Below, piece after piece: positions 12,146 through 23,355 of a stretch of 64,000 bases of DNA. The notes below the pieces were generated by a model, which did not search any database, had not been told where the DNA came from, and saw only the letters and a list, made by a program, of their open reading frames with translations. Position 1 is the first letter of the stretch; each line of letters starts with the position of its first letter. This DNA is from Eucommia ulmoides (taxonomy: Eukaryota; Streptophyta; Magnoliopsida; Garryales; Eucommiaceae), in NCBI GenBank assembly GCA_016647705.1, contig CM028335.1, positions 40,573,212 through 40,637,211 on the forward strand. Reading direction: 5' to 3'. The translations under genes were made by a program, and so were the position numbers.

Positions 12146-13001
12146 TGATGCAAATCATAGCACAACTTCAAGGGATCTAGTTTAAGTCCCAATTGGGTTG
12201 GTTACGAGAGCACGAGTAAGGAAGTTTAAAGATACACTCAACGGACTGATTCAAGAGGCATCGAATCAAGCAAATTTGTGGAGGCCCATTGAGCATGATC
12301 CACGTGAGCAACAAAGATTCATCAACATGATTCAAGTTCTAGAAGAATCTGGCCAAGACTAAGCTTAAATTGGCATGTTTAAGAATACTCATTTTTGGGT
12401 CTAATTATAAAGGCTTGCATGCCATTTATCTTCCTTTTAATTGTTTTTGACATTTATGGGTGTATATGGATGATAACAAAGCCATTTAAGACTCCCAACC
12501 TTCATTTTCTATCTTAGGTATGTGATCAGCCAATTAAGGGGCTGATTGTGGCGTTTTTCCTTTTAGGAAAGTATTTTTTTTAGGCAAGTAAGACTTATTT
12601 TATTTACCAGATTTTAGCCTTAATTAGAATAGTTATTTTAGGAATTTTTCTTGTAATTGTCAACCTTTAAATAGGCGTCTAATAAATGAAAATCGCAGAC
12701 CATTATTCTGAAAAATTGTGAGAATTTTTTTTCTCTGCTCTTTGAACTACTATTCGAACTTATCGGGATTTCTTGTGGCGTTCACCAACGACTTATCAAA
12801 CAGATTTCCACCACCATTTGTGGCGTCCTCTTTATACCAAGGTTCTTGTTTCGCACTAAATAATAGGTTGAGGTCATATATACCGAGGTTCTTATTTGTC
12901 GTAAACAACGGGTTAAGGTCTGTTATCCAATTCTGATCTGAGAATGATCTTGGGTTCATTTTTCTTGTCGGATCTCGTTATTCTTGGAGGAATTCACATC
13001 A
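12146..13001 (+). repeat. 5' LTR of the CRM-like element
   Basis: 856 bp, TGATGCAAATC...TTCACATCA. Its first ~215 bases are homologous to pol coding sequence (the VGPVTRAR...FKDALNGLIQE-type tail), then a stop and the U3 promoter region. Ends directly before the PBS. Confidence 0.85.
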
Positions 13002-13022
13002 TTTGGTAATCGGAGCGAGGTC
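13002..13022 (+). promoter_or_regulatory. Primer binding site, initiator-Met type
   Basis: TTTGGTAATCGGAGCGAGG directly follows the 5' LTR and resembles the plant initiator-Met PBS TGGTATCAGAGC with a few changes. Confidence 0.65.
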
Positions 13023-13651
13023 TAAATCAGGTTTCACATATTTTTTTTATTTTTTATTTTTACTTCTGCCAGAAATATTTTATATCTGGTCTAATTTTTG
13101 TTATTTTTTTCTCCTTTGGTACTGTGCATCTTCAATCTTGATTTAAGTTGCTACAAGAAAAAAGAAAAAAAAATCTGCAGCACAAAAAAAAAAAAATTGT
13201 TTGTTTTCAGCCATTTTGGTTCCATTAAGCCTGAAAATCACCTCACCCCAAAGATCAAATTGTTTTGTGGAAATTTTGCTATTTTGTGCTTCCGAAAATC
13301 TAATCAGCGTGTTCCTTGTATTCTTGCTTTTAAAACCTAAAATTTCTTGATGAGTTCTTGCTGAATTGTTACTGGAAATTTTGAGTATTGTTTCTTTAGT
13401 TTCAAAAGAACTGAAAGAGAATCATCGAGTGGAAAAAGGGAAGAGTGGTGAGAACATTAGAGGGTTAAAAGCCACATATTTTTGGAGTGAAACACGAGTG
13501 TAGAGTGATTCACATTCTTGAGTGTAAACACGTAAGGGAGAGAATTGTGATGTCCTTTCTTTCTAACTTTGCTTTGCAATAACCAGGTCCCATAATAGTG
13601 CTGAGAGCATTGTCGAAGATGTTACGGAACTTACTGATCTGAAAGTGTTTT
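13023..13651 (+). other. Untranslated leader of the CRM-like element
   Basis: Non-coding stretch between PBS and gag, T-rich at first and purine-rich near 13400-13560. No separate gene seen. Confidence 0.5.
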
Positions 13652-14577
13652 ATGGAGGCCATGATAAGTGAGATGAGGCGTGTGATGAAGTTGGAACTGG
13701 GGTAGGTTCACGAACGGATAGATCAGATGGAGAGTACACGTGTGAAGCAGCCACAAATTGCTCCTAATATGCGTAGAAGGGAAAGAGTTCAACCGAGGAA
13801 AGTGAGGGTTGAAGATGAAGAGTATTATGGGGCTGGTTTTGATGAAGAAGATGATCGGGATTCTGTTGTTAGTAATAGGAGACATGGAGGGTGGTTTAGA
13901 GAAGCTAGGAATTGGGAAGATAACAACCTAGGTGGTAGTAAGATGAAGATTCCATCATTTCAAGGTAGATCCGATCCTGAAGCATACCTTGAGTGGGAGA
14001 AGAAGATGGAGTTCGTATTTAATTGCCACAACTATTCTGAAGCAAAAAAGGTAAAATTAGCTGTGATTGAATTTTCTGACTATGTTATTACGTGGTGGGA
14101 TCAGCTTGTTATAAATAGGAGGTGGAATAGAGAACGACCAATAGATACATGGGAGGAGATGAAAACGGAGATGAGAAAGCGGTTCGTTCCAAGTTACTAC
14201 TGCCAAGAGTTGTACAAAGAGCTACAAGGTCTTAGACAAGGAAGCCAGAGCGTAGAGGATTACTACAAGGAGATAGAGATTGCTATGATCCGAGCTAATG
14301 TAGAGGAACATCGAGAGGCTACAATGGCTAGGTTTTTACTTGGATTAAACCGGGAAATCCAAGATAAGGTAGAGATGCAGCATTATGTGGAGTTGGAAGA
14401 TATGGTGCACATGGCCATCAAAGTGGAAAAACAACTCAAGAGGGGGGATGGGTCACGTGCAACCCATAACTCTAGTTTTACCTCTTGGAAACCGAGTTAT
14501 ACCAAGCAGATAGACAAGTCACAAACGTCCAAATCCGAGCCGAAGTCTGCAAAACACCAGCCACGTTCCTCAAGGTA
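13652..14577 (+). pseudogene. CRM-like gag (capsid)
   Basis: The likely start is ATG at 13652 (MEAMISEMRRVM...). An in-frame TAG before VHERIDQMEST breaks the N-terminus, leaving an open frame of 283 codons from 13727. It has a basic/acidic N-terminal region, then the retrotransposon gag core: MKIPSFQGRSDPEAYLEWE, VKLAVIEFSDYVITWW and MRKRFVPSYYCQEL (at about residues 75-165 of the open frame), followed by LYKELQGLRQGSQSVEDYYK. The frame closes at 14577 by a one-base shift; the zinc knuckle continues in the next frame. Confidence 0.85.
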
Positions 14578-14589
14578 AAACCGACACTT

Positions 14590-15170
14590 CTACCTCTAGG
14601 GATCATGACATTAAATGTTTTAAATGTCAAGGCAGGGGTCACATTGCAGGTCAATGTCCAAACAAGCAGGTCATGGTGTTGCAAGATTCTGACACCAACG
14701 ACATGCCACCATTGGAGGACATTTTCGAGGAGGAGTATTCAGCCCCTAATGCATTGACATTGGTGTCGAGGAGAGCATTGAGCTTGCAAGCAAAAGGAGT
14801 TGAAGAAGTGCAGCGAGAGAACATCTTTCACACTAGGTGCTACGTCAAAGACAAGGTATGTAGTATGATTATTAATAGTAGTAGTTGAACTAATGTTGCA
14901 AGCACGACTATGGTGGAAAAATTAGGACTGCCCGTGTTAAAGCACCCTAGACCGTACAAGTTGCAATGGTTAAATGATAGTGGAGAGATAAGGGTGAACA
15001 AGCAGGTGTTAGTTGCATTTCGAATTGGTAAATATGAAGATGAAGTGTTGTGTGATGTAGTACCGATGCAAGCGGGGCACTTGTTGCTAGGGTGTTCATG
15101 TTAGTTTGATAAGCGTGTGAAGCATGATGGCTTTACGAACAAATACTCCGTTGTAGATCAATGATCAATC
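14590..15170 (+). pseudogene. CRM-like zinc knuckle and protease
   Basis: At about 14612-14665 an intact CCHC knuckle (CFKCQGRGHIAGQC) follows the gag frameshift. The aspartic protease follows at about 14840-15110. Its active-site segment reads CSMIINSSS, a stop (14886), then TNVAS. The family pattern is IIDGGSCTNVAS, so the catalytic Asp is Asn and the Cys codon is a stop. Further stops are at about 15102 and 15162. The protease is dead. Confidence 0.8.
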
Positions 15171-16835
15171 ACTCTTGTACCATTGACACCGCAACATTTA
15201 TATGAGGATCAAGTGAGATTGCAAAAACAGAGTGATCAAAAGAAAGAAAGTGAACAAAAGAAAAACAGTGAAAATCAGAGAGAGGTCGAGAAAAATGAGA
15301 GAGAAAAAAAAAATCCAAATTCGGCCATTGAGGGAAAATCAAAGAGAAAACAGAAGAATTTCTATGCAAACATGAGTGAAATTAAGCGAGCAATGTTTTC
15401 AAATCAGCCAATGATTGTACTTTTGTACAAAGAGGCACTTCTAAACACTAACGAATTTAACCTTGCTTTGCCTAGTTCTGTTGTTTCTCTTTTGCAGGAG
15501 TATGAGGATGTATTTCCTGAGGAAACACTACAAGGATTACCTCCAATCCGAGGGATTGAACATTAAATTGATTTTGTTCCCGGTGTGATAATTCCAAATC
15601 GGCCAGCCTATAGGAGCAATCCCGAGGAGACAAAGGAGCATTAACGGCGAGTAAGTAAGTTGTTGGAGAAAGGGCATGTGAGAGAGAGCATGAGCCCATG
15701 CGTCGTTCCAGTTTTACTTGTACCTAAGAAGGATGGGACATGGAGAATGTGTGTTGATTGCCAGGCCATCAATAACATAACGGTAAAGTATCATCATCCT
15801 ATTCCTCTCTTAGATGATATGTTAGATGAGCTGCATGGTTCTTGTGTATTTTCTAAGATTGATTTAAAGGGTGGTTATCATCATATTAGAATAAAATAAG
15901 GAGATGAATAGAAAACTACATTTAAAACAAAATATGGTTTGTATGAATGGTTAGTTATGCCTTTTGGTTTGTCTAATGCTCCAAGCACTTTTATGAGACT
16001 TATGAATCATGTTTTGCGTGCATTTATAGGCAGATTTGTTGTCTACTTTGATGATATACTCATTTATAGCAAAAACTTGCACAATCATGTAGTACATTTG
16101 AAATATGTTTTAGATGTGCTTAGGAAAGAAAAGTTATTTGCTAATCTGAAGAAGTGTACTTTTTACACCGATAAGCTTGTATTTCTGGGATTTGTTGTTA
16201 GTGCACAAGGTATACAGGTTGATGAAGAGAAGGTATGTGCAATCCAAGAGTGGCTGAGTCCCACAAGTGTAGGTAATGCTCGTAGTTTTCATGGACTTGA
16301 TAGTTTTTACCTACTGTTCGTGAAGGACTTCAGTAGCATAGCCGCACCCCTTACCGAAGTGATCAAGAAGAACGTTACATTTAGATGGGGAGAAGAACAA
16401 GAGAAGGCATTTCAATTAATCAAAGAGAAGTTGACCAACGCCCCCTTATTGTCTTTACCTAACTTTTCAAAGACGTTTGAGATTGAATGTGATGCTTCAG
16501 GTATTGGCATAGGTACAGTTCTTATGCAGGAAGGATGACAAATTGCATACTTCAACGAGAAACTAAGCGGGGCAGCCTTAAACTACCCAACTTATGATAA
16601 GAAGTTGTATGCATTCGTTCGAGCTTTAGAGATGCGGCAACACTACCTATGGCCTAAGGAATTCATTATTCACACCGATCATGAGTCTTTGAAACACTTG
16701 AAGGGCCAACACGAGCTAAACAAAAGCATGCGTGTTGGGTGGAGTTCATTGAGACGTTTCCATACGTCATCCGGTATAAGCAAGGTAAGGATAATGTGGT
16801 CGCCGACACACTTTCTCGCAGGTATGCATTAATCT
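15171..16835 (+). pseudogene. CRM-like reverse transcriptase and RNase H
   Basis: Lies in one reading frame with stops at about 15564, 15642, 15897, 15909 and 16536. RT motifs are clear: [52 protein letters not shown], and the active site [11 protein letters not shown] (about 16035-16070). RNase H follows from about 16475: [17 protein letters not shown], a stop, [16 protein letters not shown] and [13 protein letters not shown]. The usual catalytic Glu in the YDKE position is Lys. A frameshift near 16725 separates [19 protein letters not shown], the end of RNase H, from the preceding frame. This would be the replication enzyme of the element, but it cannot be made from this copy. Confidence 0.85.
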
Positions 16836-16839
16836 CTAC

Positions 16840-17449
16840 ACTTGATGCAAAATTGCTTGGTTTTGAGCACATTAAAAACTTTTACGCTGACGACCACGAA
16901 TTTTGTGAGGAATACTGGGCTTGTGAGAAAACCGCTTGTGGTAAGTTCTTTAGGCATGATAGTTCCTGTTTCGAGAGAATAAGTTATGTGTGCTTAATTG
17001 TTCCTTGAGGGAGTTGCTAGTACATGAATCTTATGGTGGGGGATTAATGGGACATTCTGGAGTTGCAAAGACTTTAGCTGTTTTGCAGGAACACTTCTAT
17101 TGGCCACACATGAAAAGAGATGTTGAGAGAAATTGTGGTAGATGTGTCACATGTAGGCAAGCTAAATCGAGAGTGCAGCCCAACGGTTTGTATACTCCTT
17201 TACCAATTCCTAGTGAGCCTTGAATTGATATTTCAATGGACTTTGTGTTAGGATTGCCTAGGACTAAACGTGGGTGAGATTCAATTTTTGTGGTTGTGGA
17301 TAGATTTTCTAAAATGGCACACTTTATTCCATGTCACAAAATGGATGATGCCTTGCATGTTGCTGATTTGTTCTTTAGAGAGATTGTGAGATTACATGGC
17401 ATGCCTAAAACAATTGTTTCGGATAGAGATGCTAAGTTCTTGAGCTATT
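16840..17449 (+). pseudogene. CRM-like integrase, C-terminally truncated
   Basis: After another frameshift near 16960, the HHCC zinc-binding region is present (HESYGGGLMGHSG, then CGRCVTCRQAKS, about 17020-17165). The catalytic core begins with SMDFVLGLP (first Asp, after a stop at 17221) and [13 protein letters not shown] (second Asp, ending at 17449). The sequence then breaks into an 83-base piece of a foreign LTR; the rest of the core, including the catalytic Glu, and most of the C-terminal domain are deleted. Confidence 0.8.
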
Positions 17450-17532
17450 TGATAGGTGTGATCTACCTACATATTTCCAAACTAAATTAAGTTAGTTTCC
17501 GTGCATTTATATAGTATTTTATTACGTTTTAA
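17450..17532 (+). mobile_element. LTR fragment of the Athila-like family inside integrase
   Basis: Begins TGATAGGTGTGATCTACCT and matches the first ~83 bases of the LTRs at 23356 and 27009. It sits exactly at the integrase break, followed by distal pol sequence. It marks an old insertion that later lost its remainder together with integrase coding. Confidence 0.8.
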
Positions 17533-17816
17533 TGTTACTGATTTGAGTCCTTTTGATGTAGGTAATGATTTGAGGGCAAATCCTTTTCAAGAGAAGATGA
17601 ATGATACAAATCATAGCACAACTTCAAGGGATCTAGTTCAAGTCCCAATTGGGCCAGTTACGAGAGCACGAGTATGGAAGTTTAAAGATGCACTCAACTG
17701 ACTAATTTAAGAGGCATCGAATCAAGAAAATTCATGGAGGCCCATTGAGCATGATCCACGTGAGCAACAAAGGTTCATCAATAAAATTCAAGTTCTAGAA
17801 GAAGTTGGCCAAGGCT
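17533..17816 (+). pseudogene. C-terminal tail of CRM-like pol, running into the LTR
   Basis: Reads VTDLSPFDVGNDLRANPFQE and then, inside the 3' LTR from 17602, VPIGPVTRARVWKFKDALN, with stops at 17699 and 17708, and further EASNQ... text up to TAA/TAG near 17816. Related tails are found in the LTRs at 12146, 21440 and 43683. Its place after integrase and inside the LTR fits the CRM-type C-terminal extension; the lineage call is from memory of the family. Confidence 0.7.
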
Positions 17817-18458
17817 AAGCTTAAATTGGCATGTTTAAGAATACTTCTTTTTGGGTCTGATTATAAAGCTTGCATGCTATTTATCTTCCTTTTAATTGTT
17901 TTTGACATTTATGGGTGTATATGGCTTATAACAAAGCCATTTAAGACTCTCAACCTTCATTTTCTATTTTAGGTATATGATCAGCCAATTAAGGGGCTGA
18001 TTGTAGTGCTTTTTTCCTTTTAAACAAATATTTCTTTTAGGCAAGTAAGACTTATTTTATTTACCAGATTTTAGCCTTAATTAGGGTAGTTATTTTAGGA
18101 TTTTTCCTTGTAATTTTCAGCCATTAAATAGCCATCTAATCAATGAAAAACGTAGACCATTATTCTGAAAACTTGTGAGAGTTTTTTTTCTCTGCTCTTT
18201 GAACTACTATTCGAACTTATCGGGATTTCCGGTGGCGTTCACCAATGACTTATCAAACAAATTTCCACCACCATTTATGGCATCTTCCTTATACCGAGGT
18301 TCATGTTTCGCACTAAACAACGGGTTGAGGTCATATATACCGAGGTTCTTATTTGTCGTAAACAACGGGTCGAGGTCTGTCATCCAATTTTGATCCTTGA
18401 ACGATGTTGGGTTCCTTTTTCTTGTCAGAGCTCATTATTCTTGGCGGGATTTACATCA
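17602..18458 (+). repeat. 3' LTR of the CRM-like element
   Basis: 857 bp, TGATACAAATC...TTACATCA, aligning end to end with 12146-13001. Confidence 0.85.
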
Positions 18459-19899
18459 CAAGTCCTGCAGAGTAGATATATGTTGTTACCTGTCAGACAA
18501 GTCTTGTAGGGTAGATATATGTTGTTACTTGTCAGGCAAGTTCTGTAAGGTGGATAGATGTTGTTACCTGTCAAGCAAGTCCTGTAGGGTGATCACTCCT
18601 ACTATTGGAGATATTGAATGACCCTGACACTGATAGTCACCTTAGATGGCATAGTTGTACAGATTATGGTATTATTAGAACTCCTGATCATGAGGTGAAA
18701 TTATCCTATGGCTAGTAGGAAAATATGTGTACGATATTTTATTATATATCAAAATAATTTGATTAGTTGATTTAAAAACATCATTTTATGGTAGCAGTGA
18801 AATTTTATTCCGGCCTGGTGTGCAGTTATATTATATTATATTTTGAAAAGTGGTGTTTGATAAATATACTTGGTCCATAAATTCTTTTTATATTATGAAG
18901 ACAGCGTGTGCATTGTCTTCTATGTAAATTGTCAAATTATATTTTTGTACTAAAATGTGAAAAAAAAAAAAAAGTTTATTAAAAAAGTTTATTTTATAAC
19001 GTTATACGGATCAAGTAAATTTTTAAATATGAAAAATAATTTTTATTATCCGAATATGCCATAATTGTTTTCTCGTCAAGATGACATATCCTGCGAGAAG
19101 TAGATATATATTGTTACCTGTCAAGCAAAACCTGCAGGGTGGATATATGTTGTTACCTGTCAAGCAAGTCCTGCAGGATGGATATATATTGTTACCTGTT
19201 AGGTAAGTCCTGCAGGGTGGTTGCTCCTACCATTGGAGATGTTAAATGTTCCTGACACTGATAGCTACCTTAGATGGCACAGTTAGACAGATTATAGTAC
19301 CATTATAACTCTTGATCGTGAGGTAAACGATCATATGATTGGCTAGGAAGTATATTATTTTATTATATACAAGTAAATTAACCAATTGATTTAAATTCAG
19401 TTGTTATGTTACGATGATATTTTTGTTGGGGTCTGAATACTGCCCAGTGTGGCTATATTTTATTGGAAAGTGGATTTTGATAAAAATACTTAATCCATAA
19501 AATAGTTTTATATTATGAAGATAATACACCGATAAAATATTTAGATAGATATTGGCTCACTACTAGCGTTAGATAGGGTTTGAGACTGGGGTAATTATTA
19601 AGATTATTGGGGATAGTTATTAACAATATAGGAAGTTGTGTATTTTATGATAAGAAGGTCGTATACATAAATTTAGTATATTTTGATTGACCAAATGTGA
19701 TTAGTCTTACAATTTATTTGTGGGTTATTAATATGGACATCATTGTTATTTTCATCAGAATAGCACAGCGGGAGTGTGGTGGTAACTTTCGGTTATTATT
19801 GTTTAACTAAAAGTGACTAACACGACAGTGCGGTACGATTCTGAATTATTATTGTTTTGAATAAAATTTCGAAGACGAAATTTATTTAAGGGGATAGAT
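18459..19899 (+). repeat. 3' internal region of a gypsy element with two large tandem copies
   Basis: Two copies of a roughly 500-670-bp unit: one split by the CRM-like element (12079-12145 plus 18459-19063), one at 19064-19560. Each unit starts with short repeats of about 40-50 bp carrying TAGATATATGTTGTTACCTG and CAAGTCCTGCAGGGTGG. The reverse complement occurs in the related minus-strand element at 49560-50100. It ends with TTTCGAAGACGAAATTTATT (residual pol C-terminus) and the polypurine tract AAGGGGATAGA at 19888-19899. Confidence 0.75.
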
Positions 19900-20147
19900 T
19901 GTAATACCTCGAAAATTTATATTTTTGAAAAATATTATTTTATATAAGTTTAATATTTTGGGACGTTTTGTAAATTTGTGGTATAAATGATATTTGATAA
20001 GTTTTGGGTTAAATGTTAATTTTAAATTGACGTTTAGAAATTTTGAGACTATTGTATTATTTAAAATATACTTTTAAGAGTTTTGAGATATAATTAATAT
20101 TTTCTTTATTTTAAAGAGGACGTTATGTAAATAAATAAATGATCCAT

Positions 20148-20176
20148 ATTGTTTCCTTCGTAAAGAAGGAAACAAT
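20148..20176. repeat. Perfect 12-bp hairpin in the LTR
   Basis: ATTGTTTCCTTC, a five-base loop, then GAAGGAAACAAT. Upstream of the microsatellites in the same LTR; function unknown. Confidence 0.75.
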
Positions 20177-20220
20177 AGAGACAATATGAAACATATATAA
20201 TATAAATATATATGTACACG

Positions 20221-20221
<1 letters not shown>

Positions 20222-20264
<43 letters not shown>

Positions 20265-20346
20265 GAGAATTGGGGTCGCCTATGTATATGGTTTCCTGGG
20301 ATCATATATATATATAGACGGAAACTTGGATCCGTAGAAGAGGAAT

Positions 20347-20397
<51 letters not shown>
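20222..20397. repeat. (TAA)n and (AT)n microsatellites in the LTR
   Basis: About 13 TAA/AAT units at 20222-20263 and about 23 AT units at 20351-20397. Other LTR copies of the family carry the same two repeat types in the corresponding place (48691-48770, 53659-53751) with different lengths. Confidence 0.85.
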
Positions 20398-20402
<5 letters not shown>

Positions 20403-21238
20403 TAGAAGATTTTGAATATTCTGGTTCAGATTTCAGTTTCAGATTTCAGGTAGAATTTCTAACTCTTTTAATATATGTATTTAATTTTTCTACTATGTGA
20501 TTTATGTTATTATTGTTGGTGAATTTTAACTGTTAAATTTTATGAGATAATTATGATTATGTGAAAATTATATAGAAATCATGCTAATGTGTTTTATTAG
20601 TTGTGTTAATTAAATGCACGTATTAGAGGGGTTAAAATTATACGAAGCTCTAGCTCACAATCCCACAGTTTTAATTGTAGGACTGGTGAGAACGAAACAA
20701 CGACATGAATTTTATTCGAATTTGTATCTAATTTGTAATAGTTGTATTTATTATTTACTATTGTAAAGATTGAATCGATAATTATAATTATTATTTGAAT
20801 TTTTTTAGATTTTTTGCCCTTTTGCAAAATTATTGAAATTGATAATACATCGTGCATAATAAATCTATTTATTATTGTAATTATTAATACAGATTATAAT
20901 AGTAATTATTATTGTGTTATAATTTAAGGATAAATTATGGTATCATGTAAACAAATTATTTACATTAACCATAATTATTAATATATTACGAATAATAATA
21001 TTTATTACATAGATCACCATGTAAATTATTAATTATTTTCCACCATAAATAATTATTTTAGTGTCAATTTTCTCCAAGGGGAGAAGCCACGTGGCAGCCC
21101 TAGGAGGCCAAGCCGTTACAGGTAGTATTAGAGCGGAAATAATAACAATTATAATCTATTTATTAATGGTGAAATATTCGGGGTATAATTCTCTTTAGGA
21201 GAAACCTAATGACGACCCTAGGAAACCGAGTTGTTACA

Positions 21239-21439
21239 CCTTTCATCTTTGCTATTTTTTTTTTTTCTAATTTTAAGTCTTTTCTTTCAAGCGGTTTAAA
21301 CAAAAAGAAAAGTGTAGTTGGCGGGTTAGAAAACTTACCTGGACTTGAATATTTTTTTTCCCTTTTTTCTTTTCCTATTATTCTTCTCATTTTTTCTCTT
21401 TTGTTTTTACTCCCAAACTCTCCTCTCCCTTTTATTAGC
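21239..21439. other. T-rich spacer, nothing recognised
   Basis: Long T and pyrimidine runs on the plus strand between two LTRs. No coding or repeat match seen. Confidence 0.5.
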
Positions 21440-22314
21440 TGAAAATCCCCATCAACGAGCACCATCAAAGGATCCGCTACATGTTCCAGTTGGACCTATT
21501 ACTAGGGTAAGATCCCGAAAGATCAAAGCAACACTTAATGGGCTCATTCAAGAGACTCGGCCCATGTCTCCAATAGTTAAGCTCAAATTAGGCCCATCAG
21601 ACAATCAAGACCTAATCCATCTCATCAAGGCAAGCGAATTAGCTTAGGTATGAACTCAAATGGGCCAAGGCATGAGGACCACGAAAATTCAACATATTTA
21701 TTTTGTTTATTAGTGTTTTAATTTAATTTAGGTATTTAGTTGATGATTTATAAGGCATGATTGCCAATTAGACTTTTTCTTTTTAGACTAGGAGGATAAT
21801 ACAAGATAAGAAGCTTCCTTATTCTTTCTTTTGTCTTGTAGTGTGAGACACTAGGATTTCTTTTATTTTTTTATTGTAGTTGCATTGTTCACCGTTAATG
21901 TTCAGGGGTACTGTTCATGCGTGGCACTATTTACTAGTTAGGGTTTTCCTTTATTGTTAGCCGCCTATTTAAGAGAGTTGTATTCCTGGGATAGACACAT
22001 TGCTTTTGATTAATACAATAGTGAGAGTTTTCTCTTAAATTTTTCAGAGAACTTTTCCTGAACTTATCAAGAATTTCTTGTAACGTTCAAACTTTATATC
22101 TTTGGTTCATGGTTCATCATAATAATTGGGTCAAGATCATTACTTATACCATTGGTTCACGTTTCGTTCATAAACATTGTGTTAAGGTAATCTATCCTAA
22201 ATTACATATTTTTGTGTTCTTGTATTTTCATTTATAAATCTATTTTAGTTTGATCATCGCGAAGAAACCCTAAGTTAGTTTCAAGTCTCACTAATTCTTG
22301 GTGAGGTTCGCATT
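21440..22314 (+). repeat. CRM-like solo LTR or LTR fragment
   Basis: Homologous to the solo LTR at 43683-44516, including a coding tail (VPVGPITRVRSRKIKATLN, 21480-21540, open to 21645) and the end block CTCACTAATTCTTGGTGAGG. The start TGAAAATCCCC and end ...TTCGCATTA are less clean than in the second copy, and no target duplication was found. Followed by a (GT)n run at 22318-22334. Confidence 0.7.
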
Positions 22315-23350
22315 ATATGTGTGTGTGTGTGTGTGGCTGATAGAAACCCATACCCCCTCCTTCAAAAATATTTTTTTCTTGATAGGGGTGAGCTGCCCCT
22401 TTTAAATATATTTTTTACTCGTGGTGACAAAAATATAAGACACACACCATTTTGTTTCTCCGTTCGAGTAAATGCAACAAGATGCAAGATAATGATGTAC
22501 TAAATCTCAGAAAAAGTGCCACAGCCTGTGGGTGAGATGATGCATGCTTAAAAGAAGACTTACCTAGGAATGACTCGAAAATCTGGATAAAATATGACTG
22601 AACCCATGTGGATTGCCAACATACCTTGGGGATACCAAAGATTAGGTCAAACGTATTTCAGCGTATGAAACTTGTCATATGGGATAAGAGAATGAGATGA
22701 AAATAATGGACCACAAGTATCTAATCTGGTCATGCAAATGTTTCCTACCACTCGGTAGCGAGAAAAGTGAAAACTGCAACTTGTGAAAATTCGAAGGACT
22801 ATCTTGAGGTGAAATATGCCTAAGCCCAAGGCTTGGGTGAGATGACATGAATAGAACTCAGGGGAGAAACCAAATACGGATGAAATGTGCCCCAGCCAAA
22901 GGTTGGGGTATGCATGCTTAAAGTAAGAAAAACTTACCTGGGAATTAACTCATCTTTTCTTATTATGAAAACCTTGAAAAAGATATGCCTAAACCCATGT
23001 GGGTTTCCTACGTACCTTAGGAATACCAAAGATCAGGTCAAACTTAGTTCCGCGATTGCCCCTTACGGGGTGAGAAACAAATGATCACTATGAAGCACTC
23101 TTTAGGACATAACATAAATATGATGATCGCTCACTGGGAAGTAAAAAATGTATAAATGATACTCAATGGGAGTTAATGGCAAAATGTGCCCACTGGGAAG
23201 TAATGGGAAGATACACTCACTGGAAGGTAATGGAAAAGTTCACTTACTGGGAGGTAATGGAAAAATACACTCACTAGACGAGGGTATAAAGGAAACTCAG
23301 TGGGAAGTAATGGGAAAATAAACTTACTGGGAGGTAAAAGAATATAAATG
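22315..23350. repeat. Tat/Ogre-like 3' region with large and short tandem repeats
   Basis: Two copies about 370 bp apart (from 22541 and 22911) share TGCATGCTTAAA, CTTACCT, AACCCATGTGG and ATACCAAAGAT, blocks familiar from plant Tat/Ogre-type non-coding repeats. From 23130 a degenerate array of about 32-35-bp units begins, with the core CACTCACTGGGAGGTAATGG. It is interrupted at 23351 and resumes at 34683. Confidence 0.6.
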
Positions 23351-23355
23351 ATGGT

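Larger units (their letters stand above)
12146..18458 (+). mobile_element. Ty3/gypsy element, CRM-like, 6.3 kb, defective
   Basis: Two direct LTRs (12146-13001 and 17602-18458), both TGAT...CATCA with a TGATG/CATCA inverted end. They are followed by a Met-type PBS, then gag, protease, reverse transcriptase, RNase H and a truncated integrase. A hand count over the first ~190 LTR bases gives about 9% differences, so the insertion is not recent. The last ~70 codons of pol lie within the LTR, a feature reported for CRM-type centromeric chromoviruses. No target duplication is visible (left ACAGG, right CAAGT); instead the flanks join to an intact tandem-repeat unit. Confidence 0.8.
19900..21238 (+). 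repeat. 3' LTR of a gypsy element
   Basis: Starts TGTAATACCTCGAAAATTT after the polypurine tract and ends ...GAGTTGTTACA. Same family as the LTRs at 37539, 41741, 47626 and 52436. An earlier LTR-type end (GCCGTTACA at 21122) is followed by a Met-type PBS (GGTAGTATTAGAGC) and then a second LTR end at 21238, so a U5-PBS module is repeated. The 5' LTR is not in the window. Confidence 0.75.
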
